Below, one piece after another: positions 1 to 7,788 of a stretch of DNA of 46,592 nucleotides. This stretch comes from Pseudomonadota bacterium (GTDB taxonomy: Bacteria; Pseudomonadota; Gammaproteobacteria; Burkholderiales; Burkholderiaceae_C). Position numbers and translations under genes: made by a program. The stretch spans positions 1-46,592 of the forward strand of contig JAJZWA010000028.1 in NCBI GenBank assembly GCA_021846965.1, given 5' to 3'. Numbering within the stretch: the stretch's first letter is position 1; every line of letters starts with the position of its first letter. The notes beneath the pieces were generated by a model that was given only the letters and a program-made list of their open reading frames with translations, had not been told where the DNA came from and ran no database searches.

Positions 1-97
1 CGCAGCAAAGTCCGGATGTACGGGTGCAATCCTTACCTTCCGCCATCACCCACTGAGCGCTTGGCAAACCGGGGGCGTCCATGTATGGGGGGACGGA

Positions 98-115
98 GCG
101 GGGGTCGCCCCCCGC
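98..115 (-). terminator. GC hairpin downstream of the ETF-QO gene
   Basis: Positions 98-104 (GCGGGGG) pair with 109-115 (CCCCCGC) around a four-base loop, 15 bases past the stop of the minus-strand gene ending at 130. There is no T-run, so this is a weak terminator candidate or a 3'-end stabiliser. Confidence 0.3.
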
Positions 116-129
116 GACGGAGGGGGCAA

Positions 130-1806
130 CTACATCCCCACGTAGTTGGGCCCGCCGCCCCCCTCGGGGGCGACCCAGACGATGTTCTGGGTGGGGTCCT
201 TGATGTCGCAGGTCTTGCAGTGCACGCAGTTCTGCGCGTTGATCTGCAGGCGCTCGCCTCCGCCCTCGGCCGGGACGAACTCGTAGACCCCGGCCGGGCA
301 GTAGCGCTGCTCGGGCCCCGCGTAGCGCGCCAGGTTCACCGCCACGGGCACCGAGGCGTCGCGCAGGGTCAGGTGCGCGGGCTGGTTCTCCTCGTGGTTG
401 GTGTTGCTCAGGAACACCGAGGACAGGCGGTCGAAGCTGAGCTTGCCGTCGGGCTTCGGATAGTCGATGCGCGGCATGCTGTCGGCGGGCTGCAGCGCCT
501 TGTAATCGGGTTCCTTGCGGTGCAGGGTCCAGGGCACGCGTCCGCCGAGCAGCAACTGCTCGACCCCGGTCATCAGGGTGCCGATGGTGCGCCCCTTCTT
601 GAACCACTGCTTGAAATTGCGCGCACGATGCAGTTCCTCGTGCAGCCAGGAGGACTCGAAGGCCTTCGGGTAGTCCTCGAGCACGTCGCCGCGACGCCCG
701 GCGCCCACGGCCTGGGCAATGGCCTCGGCGGCCAGCATGCCCGACTTGATGGCCGCGTGGCTGCCCTTGATGCGCGATGCGTTGAGGAAGCCCGCCTCGC
801 AGCCCACCAGGCAGCCGCCGGGAAACACCAGCTTCGGCAGAGCAAGCAGGCCGCCGGCGGTCAGGGCGCGCGCGCCGTAGCCGATGCGCTTGCCGCCTTC
901 GAACATCGGGCGGATGGACGAGTGGGTCTTGAAGCGCTGGAATTCCTCGAAGGGACTGAGCCAGGGGTTGCGGTAGTCCAGGCCCACCACCAGGCCCACC
1001 GCCACCTTCCGATCGTCGAGGTGGTACAGGAAGGCCCCGCCGTAGGTGTTCTTGTCCAGCGGCCAGCCCGCGCTGTGCAGCACCCGGCCGGGGTGTGCCT
1101 GCGCGGCGGGAACCTCCCACAGCTCCTTGATGCCGATGGCATAGCTTTGCGGGTCGCGCCCCTCGTCGAGCTTGTAGCGGGCGATGAGCTCACGCCCCAG
1201 CTGCCCGCGCGCTCCCTCGGCGAACACCGTGTAGCGGGCCTGCAGCTCCATGCCCAGCTGGAAGGCATCGCCAGGCTGCCCATCCTTGCCCACGCCCTGG
1301 TTGCCGGTGGCCACGCCGCGCACCGCGCCGGACTCGTCCCACAACAGCTCGGCGGCTGCGAAGCCGGAGAAGATCTCCACCCCCAGCGCCTCGGCCTGCT
1401 GCGCCAGCCAGCGCGTGACCTCGCCCAGGCTGATCACGAAATTGCCGTGGTTGCGGAAACACGAGGGCTGCAGTGCCGCGGGCACCGCGCGGTGCCCGGC
1501 CTGGTCGAGGAACCAGAACAGGTCCTCGGTGACGGGCTGGCGCAGCGGCGCGCCCAGTTGCTGCCAGTCGGGCAGCAGTTCGCCCAGCGCGCGCGGGTCC
1601 ATCACGGCGCCCGAGAGGATGTGGGCCCCGGGCTCGGAGCCCTTCTCCAGCACGCACACCGAGAGTTCCTGGCCGGACTGCGCGGCGAGTTGCTTGAGGC
1701 GGATGGCGGTGGCGAGGCCGGCCGGGCCGGCTCCGGCGATCACCACGTCGTATTCCATGGCCTCGCGGGGCCCATGCTGCTGCAGCCACTGCTCCGGGGT
1801 TGGCAT
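130..1806 (-). CDS. Electron transfer flavoprotein-ubiquinone oxidoreductase (ETF-QO)
   Basis: A 558-residue flavoprotein that passes electrons from reduced electron-transfer flavoprotein to the ubiquinone pool, so it connects acyl-CoA dehydrogenases to respiration at the inner membrane. The N-terminus has a Rossmann FAD motif (GAGPAGLATAIRLKQ, about residues 26-40). The C-terminus has the 4Fe-4S ligand cluster NCVHCKTCDIKDPTQNI followed by the family-typical GGGGPNYVGM end. Length matches the family (about 550). The ATG at 1806 was chosen because the protein then begins shortly before the FAD fold. An acyl-CoA dehydrogenase gene lies upstream on the same strand, which fits the role. No etfAB genes are present in the window. 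A promoter and palindrome lie just upstream (1842-1885). Confidence 0.95.
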   Translation of the reverse strand: MPTPEQWLQQHGPREAMEYDVVIAGAGPAGLATAIRLKQLAAQSGQELSVCVLEKGSEPGAHILSGAVMDPRALGELLPDWQQLGAPLRQPVTEDLFWFLDQAGHRAVPAALQPSCFRNHGNFVISLGEVTRWLAQQAEALGVEIFSGFAAAELLWDESGAVRGVATGNQGVGKDGQPGDAFQLGMELQARYTVFAEGARGQLGRELIARYKLDEGRDPQSYAIGIKELWEVPAAQAHPGRVLHSAGWPLDKNTYGGAFLYHLDDRKVAVGLVVGLDYRNPWLSPFEEFQRFKTHSSIRPMFEGGKRIGYGARALTAGGLLALPKLVFPGGCLVGCEAGFLNASRIKGSHAAIKSGMLAAEAIAQAVGAGRRGDVLEDYPKAFESSWLHEELHRARNFKQWFKKGRTIGTLMTGVEQLLLGGRVPWTLHRKEPDYKALQPADSMPRIDYPKPDGKLSFDRLSSVFLSNTNHEENQPAHLTLRDASVPVAVNLARYAGPEQRYCPAGVYEFVPAEGGGERLQINAQNCVHCKTCDIKDPTQNIVWVAPEGGGGPNYVGM

Positions 1807-1848
1807 TCGAGTCTCCGTTGTCGTGCTTGCGTTCGAGTCGTGGGGCGC

Positions 1849-1876
1849 ATTGTAGGGCGCCGCGCAAGGAATCGAA
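1849..1876 (-). promoter_or_regulatory. Predicted sigma-70-type promoter for the ETF-QO gene
   Basis: Read on minus, TTCGAT (1871-1876) is separated by 16 bases from TACAAT (1849-1854), a near-consensus -10. The expected start of transcription is near 1842, about 35 bases before the ATG. The -35 overlaps the palindrome at 1874-1885. Confidence 0.4.
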
Positions 1877-1885
1877 CGCTCGTTC
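1874..1885. promoter_or_regulatory. Palindromic operator candidate GAACGCTCGTTC
   Basis: Five-base arms GAACG/CGTTC flank a two-base centre and overlap the predicted -35 of the ETF-QO promoter. Many beta-oxidation genes are controlled by TetR-family repressors binding dyads of this general form; which regulator binds here is an inference. Confidence 0.35.
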
Positions 1886-1889
1886 TTTT

Positions 1890-3041
1890 TTATTCCCCGG
1901 ATCCGGCCAGATCCTCCGCCAGTCCGGGGTCCAGGCCCCAGTCGCGCAGCAGCTGCGCGCCGGCCTGGCGAGGCCTGTGCGGCACCGGCGGCATGGTGAC
2001 GCTGAAACGCGGCGCAGGCGCCGCCTGCGACACGCCGCCCGAGTCCACGAAGCTTGCGCGCGCCACATGGTGCGGATGCCGCGGGGCTTCGTCCAGGTCC
2101 AGCACCGGCGTCACGCAGGCATCGGTGCCGGCGAAGATCTCGCACCAGGCCTGGCGGCTTCGCGTGGCGAACACGCGGGCGAGCCGCTCGCGGCGCTCGG
2201 GCCAGCGCTCCCGGTCCTGCGGAGCCTCGAACTCGGCCGGGTCCAGGCCCAGCCCGCGCAGCAGTTGCTCGTGGAATTCCGGCTCGATCGCCCCGACCGC
2301 CACGTAGCCGCCGTCGGCACAGGCATAGGTGCCGTAGAAATAGGCCCCGCCATCGAGCAGGTTGTCGCCGCGGCGCCCGTTCCAGTTCCCCATGGCTCGC
2401 AAGGTGTGGATCATGGAGCCCAGCAGCGCGCAGCCCTCGCCCATGGCCGCGTCCACCACCTGGCCCTGGCCGGTGGCGCGCGCGTGGATCACGGCGGCCA
2501 GCACGCCGAAGGCCAGCATCATGCCGCCGGCTCCGCCGTCGGCCACCAGGTTGAGGGGCACCACGGGCTTGCCTCCCGGCTCGCCGATGGCGTGCAACAT
2601 GCCCGACAGGGCGAGGTAGTTGATGTCGTGCCCGACGCTGGTCGCGAGCGGGCCGTGCTGGCCCCAGCCGGTCATGCGCGCGTAGACCAGGCGCGGATTG
2701 CCTTGCAGGCACTCCCGCGGGCCCAGCCCCAGGCGTTCCATGACTCCGGGCCGGAAGCCCTCGATCAGCACCTCTGCCCCCTCGGCCAGGCGTCTCGCGG
2801 CGCGCAGGTCGCGCTCGCGCTTGAGGTCCAGGCGCAGCACCCGGCGATTGCGCCGCAGCACGTCCAGTTCGGGGTCGAACACGCCGGATGCGCCCCGCCC
2901 CGGTCGCGGGACTCGCTCCACGCTGAGCACCTCGGCGCCCAGGTCGGCCAGCAACATGGCGCCCAGCGGCGCCGGACCCAGCGCGGCGAACTCCAGCACG
3001 CGCAGGCCCTGCAGCGGGCCGCCGGCAGCCTCGTGCATCAC
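1890..3041 (-). CDS. Alpha-methylacyl-CoA racemase-like class III CoA transferase
   Basis: A 383-residue member of the CaiB/BaiF (class III CoA transferase) fold. It most resembles alpha-methylacyl-CoA racemases, which epimerise 2-methyl-branched acyl-CoAs before beta-oxidation. The GHDINYLALSG motif puts a histidine at 138, and NLVADGGAGG an aspartate at 168; these correspond to the His/Asp acid-base pair of bacterial racemases. N-terminal LRVLEFAALGPAPLGAMLLADLGAEV is the usual CoA-binding start. ATG occurs at 3041 and again at 3038; either works. It overlaps the stop of the upstream acyl-CoA dehydrogenase by four bases, so the two are translationally coupled. A true CoA transferase with another substrate cannot be excluded. 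Confidence 0.8.
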   Translation of the reverse strand: MMHEAAGGPLQGLRVLEFAALGPAPLGAMLLADLGAEVLSVERVPRPGRGASGVFDPELDVLRRNRRVLRLDLKRERDLRAARRLAEGAEVLIEGFRPGVMERLGLGPRECLQGNPRLVYARMTGWGQHGPLATSVGHDINYLALSGMLHAIGEPGGKPVVPLNLVADGGAGGMMLAFGVLAAVIHARATGQGQVVDAAMGEGCALLGSMIHTLRAMGNWNGRRGDNLLDGGAYFYGTYACADGGYVAVGAIEPEFHEQLLRGLGLDPAEFEAPQDRERWPERRERLARVFATRSRQAWCEIFAGTDACVTPVLDLDEAPRHPHHVARASFVDSGGVSQAAPAPRFSVTMPPVPHRPRQAGAQLLRDWGLDPGLAEDLAGSGE

Positions 3042-4174
3042 GCCTCGGCGATCGCACGCCCGATGAGCATGCGCTGGATGTCGTTGGCGCCTTCATAGAT
3101 CTGGCACACGCGGACGTCGCGATAGATGCGCTCCACCGGGAAGTCCGACACATAGCCGTAGCCGCCATGGATCTGGATCGCGTCCGAGCACACCGACTCG
3201 GCCATCTCGGAGGCGTACATCTTGGCCATCGAGGCCTCCTTCAGGCAGGGCTTGCCGGCGTCGCGCAGCATGGCGGCGCGCCACACCAGCAGGCGCGCGG
3301 CGTCCAGGCGAGTGGCCATGTCGGCGAGCTTGAAGCTCACGGCCTGGTGCTCGATGAGCGTGCTGCCGAAGGACTTGCGCTGGCGCGCATAGTCCACCGC
3401 GGCCTCGAAGGCGGCGCGCGCCATGCCCACCGACTGGGCGGCGATTCCGATGCGCCCGGCTTCCAGGTTGGACAGGGCGATGCGGTAGCCCTCGCCGGGG
3501 CGCCCGAGCAGCGCCGAGTCCGGCACGCGGCAGTCCTCGAACACGATCTGCGCGGTGTCCGAGGCATGCTGACCCATCTTGTCCTCCAGGCGCGCGACCA
3601 CGTAGCCGGGCGTGGAAGTGGGAACCAGGAAGGCCGAGATGCCCCGCTTGCCGGCGGACTTGTCGGTCACCGCGATGACGATGGCCACGTCGGCATGCTT
3701 GCCGGTGGTGATGAACTGCTTGACTCCGCGCAGCACCCAGGCGTCGCCGTCGCGGTCGGCACGGGTGGTGATGGCCGCGGCATCGGAGCCGGTGTGCGGC
3801 TCTGTCAGGCAGAAGCAGCCCAGGGCCTCGCCGCGCGCCAGGGGCTTGAGCCACTGTTCGCGCTGCGCCTCGCTGCCGAAGCGCTGGGTGATGCCGCAGG
3901 CCAGGGAATTCTGCACGCTGACGATGGTGGAGGTGGCGCCGTCGCCGGCGGCGATTTCCTCCAGCATGAGCACCAGGCTCATGGTGTCCAGGCCCGCGCC
4001 GCCCCATTCCTCGGGCACGGTCACGCCCATGGCGCCGAGTTGCCCCAGCTCGCGCAGCGCCTCGCGCGGGAAGGTGTGTTCGCGGTCCCACTGCGCGGCG
4101 AAGGGGGCCAGGCGCTCGCGCGCGAAGTCGCGCATCGAGTCGCGGATCATTTCCTGTTCGGCTGTCAGCATCAT
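3038..4174 (-). CDS. Acyl-CoA dehydrogenase
   Basis: A 378-residue FAD-dependent dehydrogenase that introduces the alpha-beta double bond into acyl-CoA and hands electrons to ETF. Seen motifs: the FAD/substrate segment CFCLTEPHTGSDAAA, the second family signature near QIHGGYGYVSDFPVERIYRD, and IYEGANDIQ, whose glutamate sits at the catalytic-base position of short/medium-chain members. The start at 4174 (double Met) gives the usual family length; longer readings add an Arg/Gly-rich tail unlike the family. It is the first gene of a coupled pair with the racemase-like gene. Chain-length or branched-chain preference cannot be read from the sequence; the neighbour suggests methyl-branched substrates. 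Confidence 0.93.
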   Translation of the reverse strand: MMLTAEQEMIRDSMRDFARERLAPFAAQWDREHTFPREALRELGQLGAMGVTVPEEWGGAGLDTMSLVLMLEEIAAGDGATSTIVSVQNSLACGITQRFGSEAQREQWLKPLARGEALGCFCLTEPHTGSDAAAITTRADRDGDAWVLRGVKQFITTGKHADVAIVIAVTDKSAGKRGISAFLVPTSTPGYVVARLEDKMGQHASDTAQIVFEDCRVPDSALLGRPGEGYRIALSNLEAGRIGIAAQSVGMARAAFEAAVDYARQRKSFGSTLIEHQAVSFKLADMATRLDAARLLVWRAAMLRDAGKPCLKEASMAKMYASEMAESVCSDAIQIHGGYGYVSDFPVERIYRDVRVCQIYEGANDIQRMLIGRAIAEA

Positions 4175-4284
4175 GGTGGTCGTTCCGGCGGATGGACAGG
4201 CGCCGCCGCCCGCGTCCCGGTCGGACATGGGCAACGCGCCGCCGCGGCGGGTAGCCGCGACAGCGTGAACATAATGCATCCGCC

Positions 4285-4306
4285 GGGGCGCCACCATCGG
4301 CGCCCC
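4285..4306 (-). terminator. Hairpin downstream of ahpF
   Basis: GGGGCGCC (4285-4292) pairs perfectly with GGCGCCCC (4299-4306) around a six-base loop, 32 bases past the ahpF stop. It lacks a T-run on the minus strand, so termination efficiency is uncertain. Confidence 0.4.
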
Positions 4307-4337
4307 CCGCCACCAGGGGCCGCGGACGAGGCGGGCC

Positions 4338-5930
4338 TCAGGCCGCCTTCGCCTGTTCCTCGGCGGCCTGCGAAGCCGGCAGGCGGATCAGGTGGTCGAA
4401 GGCGCTGAGCGCGGCCTTCGCGCCTTCGCCCATGGCGATGACGATCTGCTTGAAGGGCGTGGTGGTCACGTCGCCGGCGGCGAACACGCCGGGCACCGAG
4501 GTTGCGCCACGCGCGTCCACTTCCACCTCGCCGCGCGGAGACAGCGCCACCGCGCCGCGCAGCCATTCGGCATTGGGCAGCAGCCCGATCTGCACGAACA
4601 CGCCTTCGAGGTCCAGGCGCTGGGTGGCGCCGCTGGCGCGATCGGTGTAGAGCAGGCCCTGCACCTTGCTGCCGTCGCCGACCACCTCGGTGGTCTGCGC
4701 CTGCGTGATCACGCGCACATTGGGCAGGCTGCGCAGCTTGCGCTGCAGCACCTCGTCGGCGCGCAGGCGGGCGTCGAATTCGAGCAGCGTGACATGCTGC
4801 ACCAATCCGGCCAGGTCGATGGCGGCCTCCACGCCGGAGTTGCCCCCGCCGATCACCGCCACGCGCTTGCCCTTGAACAGCGGGCCGTCGCAGTGGGGGC
4901 AGTAGGTCACGCCCTTGTTGCGGTACTCCTGCTCGCCGGGGACGTTCATGTTGCGCCAGCGCGCGCCGGTGGCCAGCACCACGCTGCGCGCCCGCAGGGT
5001 CGCGCCGCCCTGCAGGCGCAGCCGGATGGGCTCGCCAGGCGCCGCCGCCGGCAGCAGCTCGGCCGCCTGCTGGCCGCGCATGACGTCCACGTCGTAGGCC
5101 TGCACATGCTGTTCCAGCGCGGCGGTCAGTCGCGGGCCCTCGGTGTAGGGCACGGAAATCAGGTTCTCGATGGACAGGGTGTCGGCCACCTGGCCGCCCA
5201 TGCGCTCGGCCAGCATGCCGGTGCGAATGCCCTTGCGCGCCGCGTAGACCGCGGCAGCCGCGCCGGCCGGCCCGCCGCCCACCACCAGAACGTCGAACAC
5301 CTCGCGAGCGTCCAGCGCCTGCGCCTCGCGCTGCGCGGCGCCGCTGTCCAGGCGCGCGACGATCTGCTCCACGCTCATGCGCCCCTGGTCGAAAGGCTGC
5401 CCGTCGAGGAACACGCTGGGCACGGCCATCACCTGGCGCGACTCCACCTCCTGCGGGAACAAGGCGCCGTCGATGGCGACGTGGCGGATGCGCGGGTTGA
5501 GCACGCTCAGCATGTTCAAGGCCTGCACGGTGTCGGGGCAGCTGTGGCAGGACAGGGACATGAAGGTCTCGAAACGCCACTCGCCCTGGAGCGCGCGCAC
5601 CTGCTCGGCCAGCTCGGGGGCGATGCGCGGCGGGTAGCCTCCCACCTGCAGCAGCGCCAGCACCAGCGAGGTGAATTCATGCCCCAGGGGGATGCCGGCG
5701 AAGCCGACTTCCACATCCGTGCCGCTGCGCAGGATGCGGAACGAGGGCCGGCGCGCGTCGGCGCCGTCCTCGCGCACGCTCAGCAGCGGGCTCAGCGCGG
5801 CGATCTCGTGCAGCAGTTCGCGCAGCTCGGCCGACTTGACGCCATCGTCCAGCGAGGCCACGAGCTCCACGGGCTGCTCGAGTTTTTGCAGATGGGTACG
5901 CAGTGCGTCCCGGAGTTCGGCTTCCAGCAT
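4338..5930 (-). CDS. ahpF: Alkyl hydroperoxide reductase subunit F
   Basis: A 530-residue NAD(P)H-dependent disulfide reductase that recharges the peroxiredoxin AhpC. The N-terminal double-thioredoxin domain carries CHSC (Cys128, Cys131). The thioredoxin-reductase-like part starts with the FAD motif [17 protein letters not shown] near 218 and carries the redox centre CPHC (Cys344, Cys347). [14 protein letters not shown] signature lies near the C-terminus. Length fits the family (about 520-530). The ATG at 5930 starts [10 protein letters not shown]. It lies 63 bases downstream of ahpC on the same strand with a strong intercistronic hairpin between them. Confidence 0.95.
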   Translation of the reverse strand: MLEAELRDALRTHLQKLEQPVELVASLDDGVKSAELRELLHEIAALSPLLSVREDGADARRPSFRILRSGTDVEVGFAGIPLGHEFTSLVLALLQVGGYPPRIAPELAEQVRALQGEWRFETFMSLSCHSCPDTVQALNMLSVLNPRIRHVAIDGALFPQEVESRQVMAVPSVFLDGQPFDQGRMSVEQIVARLDSGAAQREAQALDAREVFDVLVVGGGPAGAAAAVYAARKGIRTGMLAERMGGQVADTLSIENLISVPYTEGPRLTAALEQHVQAYDVDVMRGQQAAELLPAAAPGEPIRLRLQGGATLRARSVVLATGARWRNMNVPGEQEYRNKGVTYCPHCDGPLFKGKRVAVIGGGNSGVEAAIDLAGLVQHVTLLEFDARLRADEVLQRKLRSLPNVRVITQAQTTEVVGDGSKVQGLLYTDRASGATQRLDLEGVFVQIGLLPNAEWLRGAVALSPRGEVEVDARGATSVPGVFAAGDVTTTPFKQIVIAMGEGAKAALSAFDHLIRLPASQAAEEQAKAA

Positions 5931-5958
5931 GTTCGTTTCCTGTACGGGCGATGGCGAT

Positions 5959-5983
5959 GCGGCCGCGCCGGCGGCGCGGCCGC
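5959..5983. other. Intercistronic hairpin between ahpC and ahpF
   Basis: GCGGCCGCGCC (5959-5969) and GGCGCGGCCGC (5973-5983) form a perfect 11-bp all-GC stem with a three-base loop. There is no T-run. It could attenuate transcription or protect the 3' end of ahpC mRNA, giving more AhpC than AhpF. Confidence 0.6.
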
Positions 5984-5993
5984 GGGCGGGAGA

Positions 5994-6557
5994 TCAGATC
6001 TTCCCGACCAGGTCCAGCGAGGGCTTCAGGGTCTTCTCGCCTTCCTTCCACTTGGCCGGGCACACTTCGCCCGGGTGGCTGGCCACGTACTGCGCGGCCT
6101 TGACCTTGCGCAGCAGTTCGGAGGCGTCACGCCCGATGCCGTTGTCGTGGATCTCGCACAGCTTGATCTGGCCTTCGGGGTTGATCAGGAAGGTGCCGCG
6201 CAGCGCCAGGCCTTCTTCCTCGATCATCACGTCGAAGTTGCGCGTGATGGCGCCGGTGGGGTCACCGATCATCACGTACTGCACCTTGCCGATGGCTTCC
6301 GAGGTGTCGTGCCAGGCCTTGTGCGAGAAGTGGGTGTCGGTGGACACGCTGTACACCTCCACGCCCAGTTTCTTGAACTCGTCGTAGTGGTCGGCCAGGT
6401 CTTCCAGCTCGGTCGGGCACACGAAGGTGAAATCGGCCGGATAGAACACGACCACCGACCAGTGGCCCTTCAGCGTGGCCTCGGACACATCGATGAACTT
6501 GCCGTTCTGGTAGGCGGTGGCCTTGAAGGGCTTGATTTCGGTGTTGATCAGCGACAT
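5994..6557 (-). CDS. ahpC: Alkyl hydroperoxide reductase subunit C (2-Cys peroxiredoxin)
   Basis: A 187-residue typical 2-Cys peroxiredoxin that reduces hydrogen peroxide and organic hydroperoxides in the cytoplasm and is re-reduced by AhpF. The peroxidatic cysteine is Cys47 in DFTFVCPTE and the resolving cysteine Cys166 in GEVCPAKW. Length equals the enterobacterial AhpC. The ATG at 6557 has a good ribosome site (GAGGAA, about eight bases upstream). It is the first gene of ahpC-ahpF. Confidence 0.97.
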   Translation of the reverse strand: MSLINTEIKPFKATAYQNGKFIDVSEATLKGHWSVVVFYPADFTFVCPTELEDLADHYDEFKKLGVEVYSVSTDTHFSHKAWHDTSEAIGKVQYVMIGDPTGAITRNFDVMIEEEGLALRGTFLINPEGQIKLCEIHDNGIGRDASELLRKVKAAQYVASHPGEVCPAKWKEGEKTLKPSLDLVGKI

Positions 6558-6591
6558 CGGTAGTTTTCCTCATGAGTGTGGAAGAGCTTTC

Positions 6592-6621
6592 ATGCTATCG
6601 GCCGGCGTCCGACGATTCCAA
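6592..6621 (-). promoter_or_regulatory. Predicted ahpC promoter
   Basis: On minus, TTGGAA (6616-6621) and TAGCAT (6592-6597) are separated by 18 bases, placing transcription start near 6585. No convincing OxyR tetranucleotide array was found beside it. Confidence 0.35.
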
Positions 6622-6761
6622 TTGATTTTTGGGATCAGGGTCATGGGGGCAGGCTATGGGCTCGGGCCGGCGCCTTGCGTGCACAATCCCGGAGTCCGCC
6701 TGGGCGCAGGCCGCGAAGGCAGCCGCGCCGAGTGCGCCATTCCCGCCCCTCCGAGCCCTCG

Positions 6762-7685
6762 ATGCCATCCTCACGCGCCCAGCCCCGGGGCCTCGCAGCC
6801 GCAGCGGCGTCGGCCGCGGCGAGCGGGCGCGAGCCCTCGCCGCATCGGCGCGCCCCGGGGGGGAGCGATGCCGGGCTGCGCGCCTTGGCGGCGCTCGCCG
6901 TGCTGTTGTTGCACGCGGCCGTGGTGCTGGCGCTCTGGCACGCCATGCGGCTCGCCGAGCCGCGGCCGGCTCCCTTGGCCGTGATGGTGCGCATCGAGCA
7001 GGCCCGCGCGCAAGCCAGGGGAGACGGAACCGGGGTGCAGGCATCGGGGACGGCGTCGGGGACGGCGTCGAGGGTGAGAGCGCCCGGGGTGAGAGCGCCC
7101 GGAGTGACGGCACCCACGTCGCAGGCGCCTCAAAGGCATCCGACCGAACTGCTCGCGACAGCCTCGTCGCCGCATGCCGTGCCAGGCGCAATCCACGTGC
7201 GCCCTTCCCCGCCCGCGCGCCGACAAGCTGTGAGCGACGCCAGCATTCCCTCCACGCCCGCCACGCCCTCCACGCCCCCCACCCCCTCGGCGGCTTCCGG
7301 GGCCTTCACGCCTTCCACGCCCTCGGCTCCTTCCGCTGCCTCGCAAGCCGCTGCCGCACCGCGGGGCCCCGCGCCCGCGGCCCCGGGGGCCTCGATGGCA
7401 GCGCCCGACTCCCTGCAAGCCGGAACCCCGGCAGTGGCCGCCGAACTGGTCTGCCGCCAGCAGGTGCGCCCCGACATGCCCGCCCTGGCCATCGAGGAGG
7501 GCATCGGTGGCACGGTGCTCGCCCGGGCGCGGGTGCTGCACGGCCGGGTGCAGGAGGTGAGCATCGTCTCCGGCCCGCGCATCTTCCACGAAGCCGTGCG
7601 CCGCGCCATGCTGCGCTACCGCTGCGAGGATCTCGGGGACCGGGCCGTCACGGTCACCCAGGAATTCAGCTTTCACCTGCGCTGA
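6762..7685 (+). CDS. TonB-family energy transducer-like protein
   Basis: About 307 residues. Layout: a short basic N-terminus, one transmembrane helix (about residues 45-65, LAALAVLLLHAAVVLALWHA), a long Pro/Ala/Ser/Thr-rich periplasmic spacer with repeated short units (for example VRAPG and PSTPA), and a C-terminal TonB-type domain with GTVLARARVLHGRVQEVSIVSGP followed by FHEAVRRAMLRYRC. This is the architecture of proteins that span the periplasm and couple inner-membrane energy to outer-membrane receptors. No exbB/exbD or receptor gene is near, so the partner is unknown. Start at the ATG 6762, since upstream in-frame sequence is Arg-rich and runs into the ahpC promoter. Confidence 0.7.
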   Translation: MPSSRAQPRGLAAAAASAAASGREPSPHRRAPGGSDAGLRALAALAVLLLHAAVVLALWHAMRLAEPRPAPLAVMVRIEQARAQARGDGTGVQASGTASGTASRVRAPGVRAPGVTAPTSQAPQRHPTELLATASSPHAVPGAIHVRPSPPARRQAVSDASIPSTPATPSTPPTPSAASGAFTPSTPSAPSAASQAAAAPRGPAPAAPGASMAAPDSLQAGTPAVAAELVCRQQVRPDMPALAIEEGIGGTVLARARVLHGRVQEVSIVSGPRIFHEAVRRAMLRYRCEDLGDRAVTVTQEFSFHLR

Positions 7686-7788
7686 ACCTCAGCCCGGGGG
7701 AACAGCCCTCCCGTCCCCTGCGATGGCTCAAGGTTCGGGAGGGCGATCGGGCGCATGATCGGCCTCACGCCAGGTGCGTCCCTCCTCC

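Noticed and set aside
16..2307. 763-residue open frame on plus opposite the ETF-QO gene
   Set aside because: Shadow frame in GC-rich DNA; the minus strand encodes a full ETF-QO with all motifs.
4392..6563. 723-residue plus frame opposite ahpF and ahpC
   Set aside because: His/Gln/Ala-rich antisense shadow with no family features; ahpC and ahpF are unambiguous.
6558..6700. OxyR binding array upstream of ahpC
   Set aside because: Only one ATAG/CTAT element was found, not the four spaced half-sites required.
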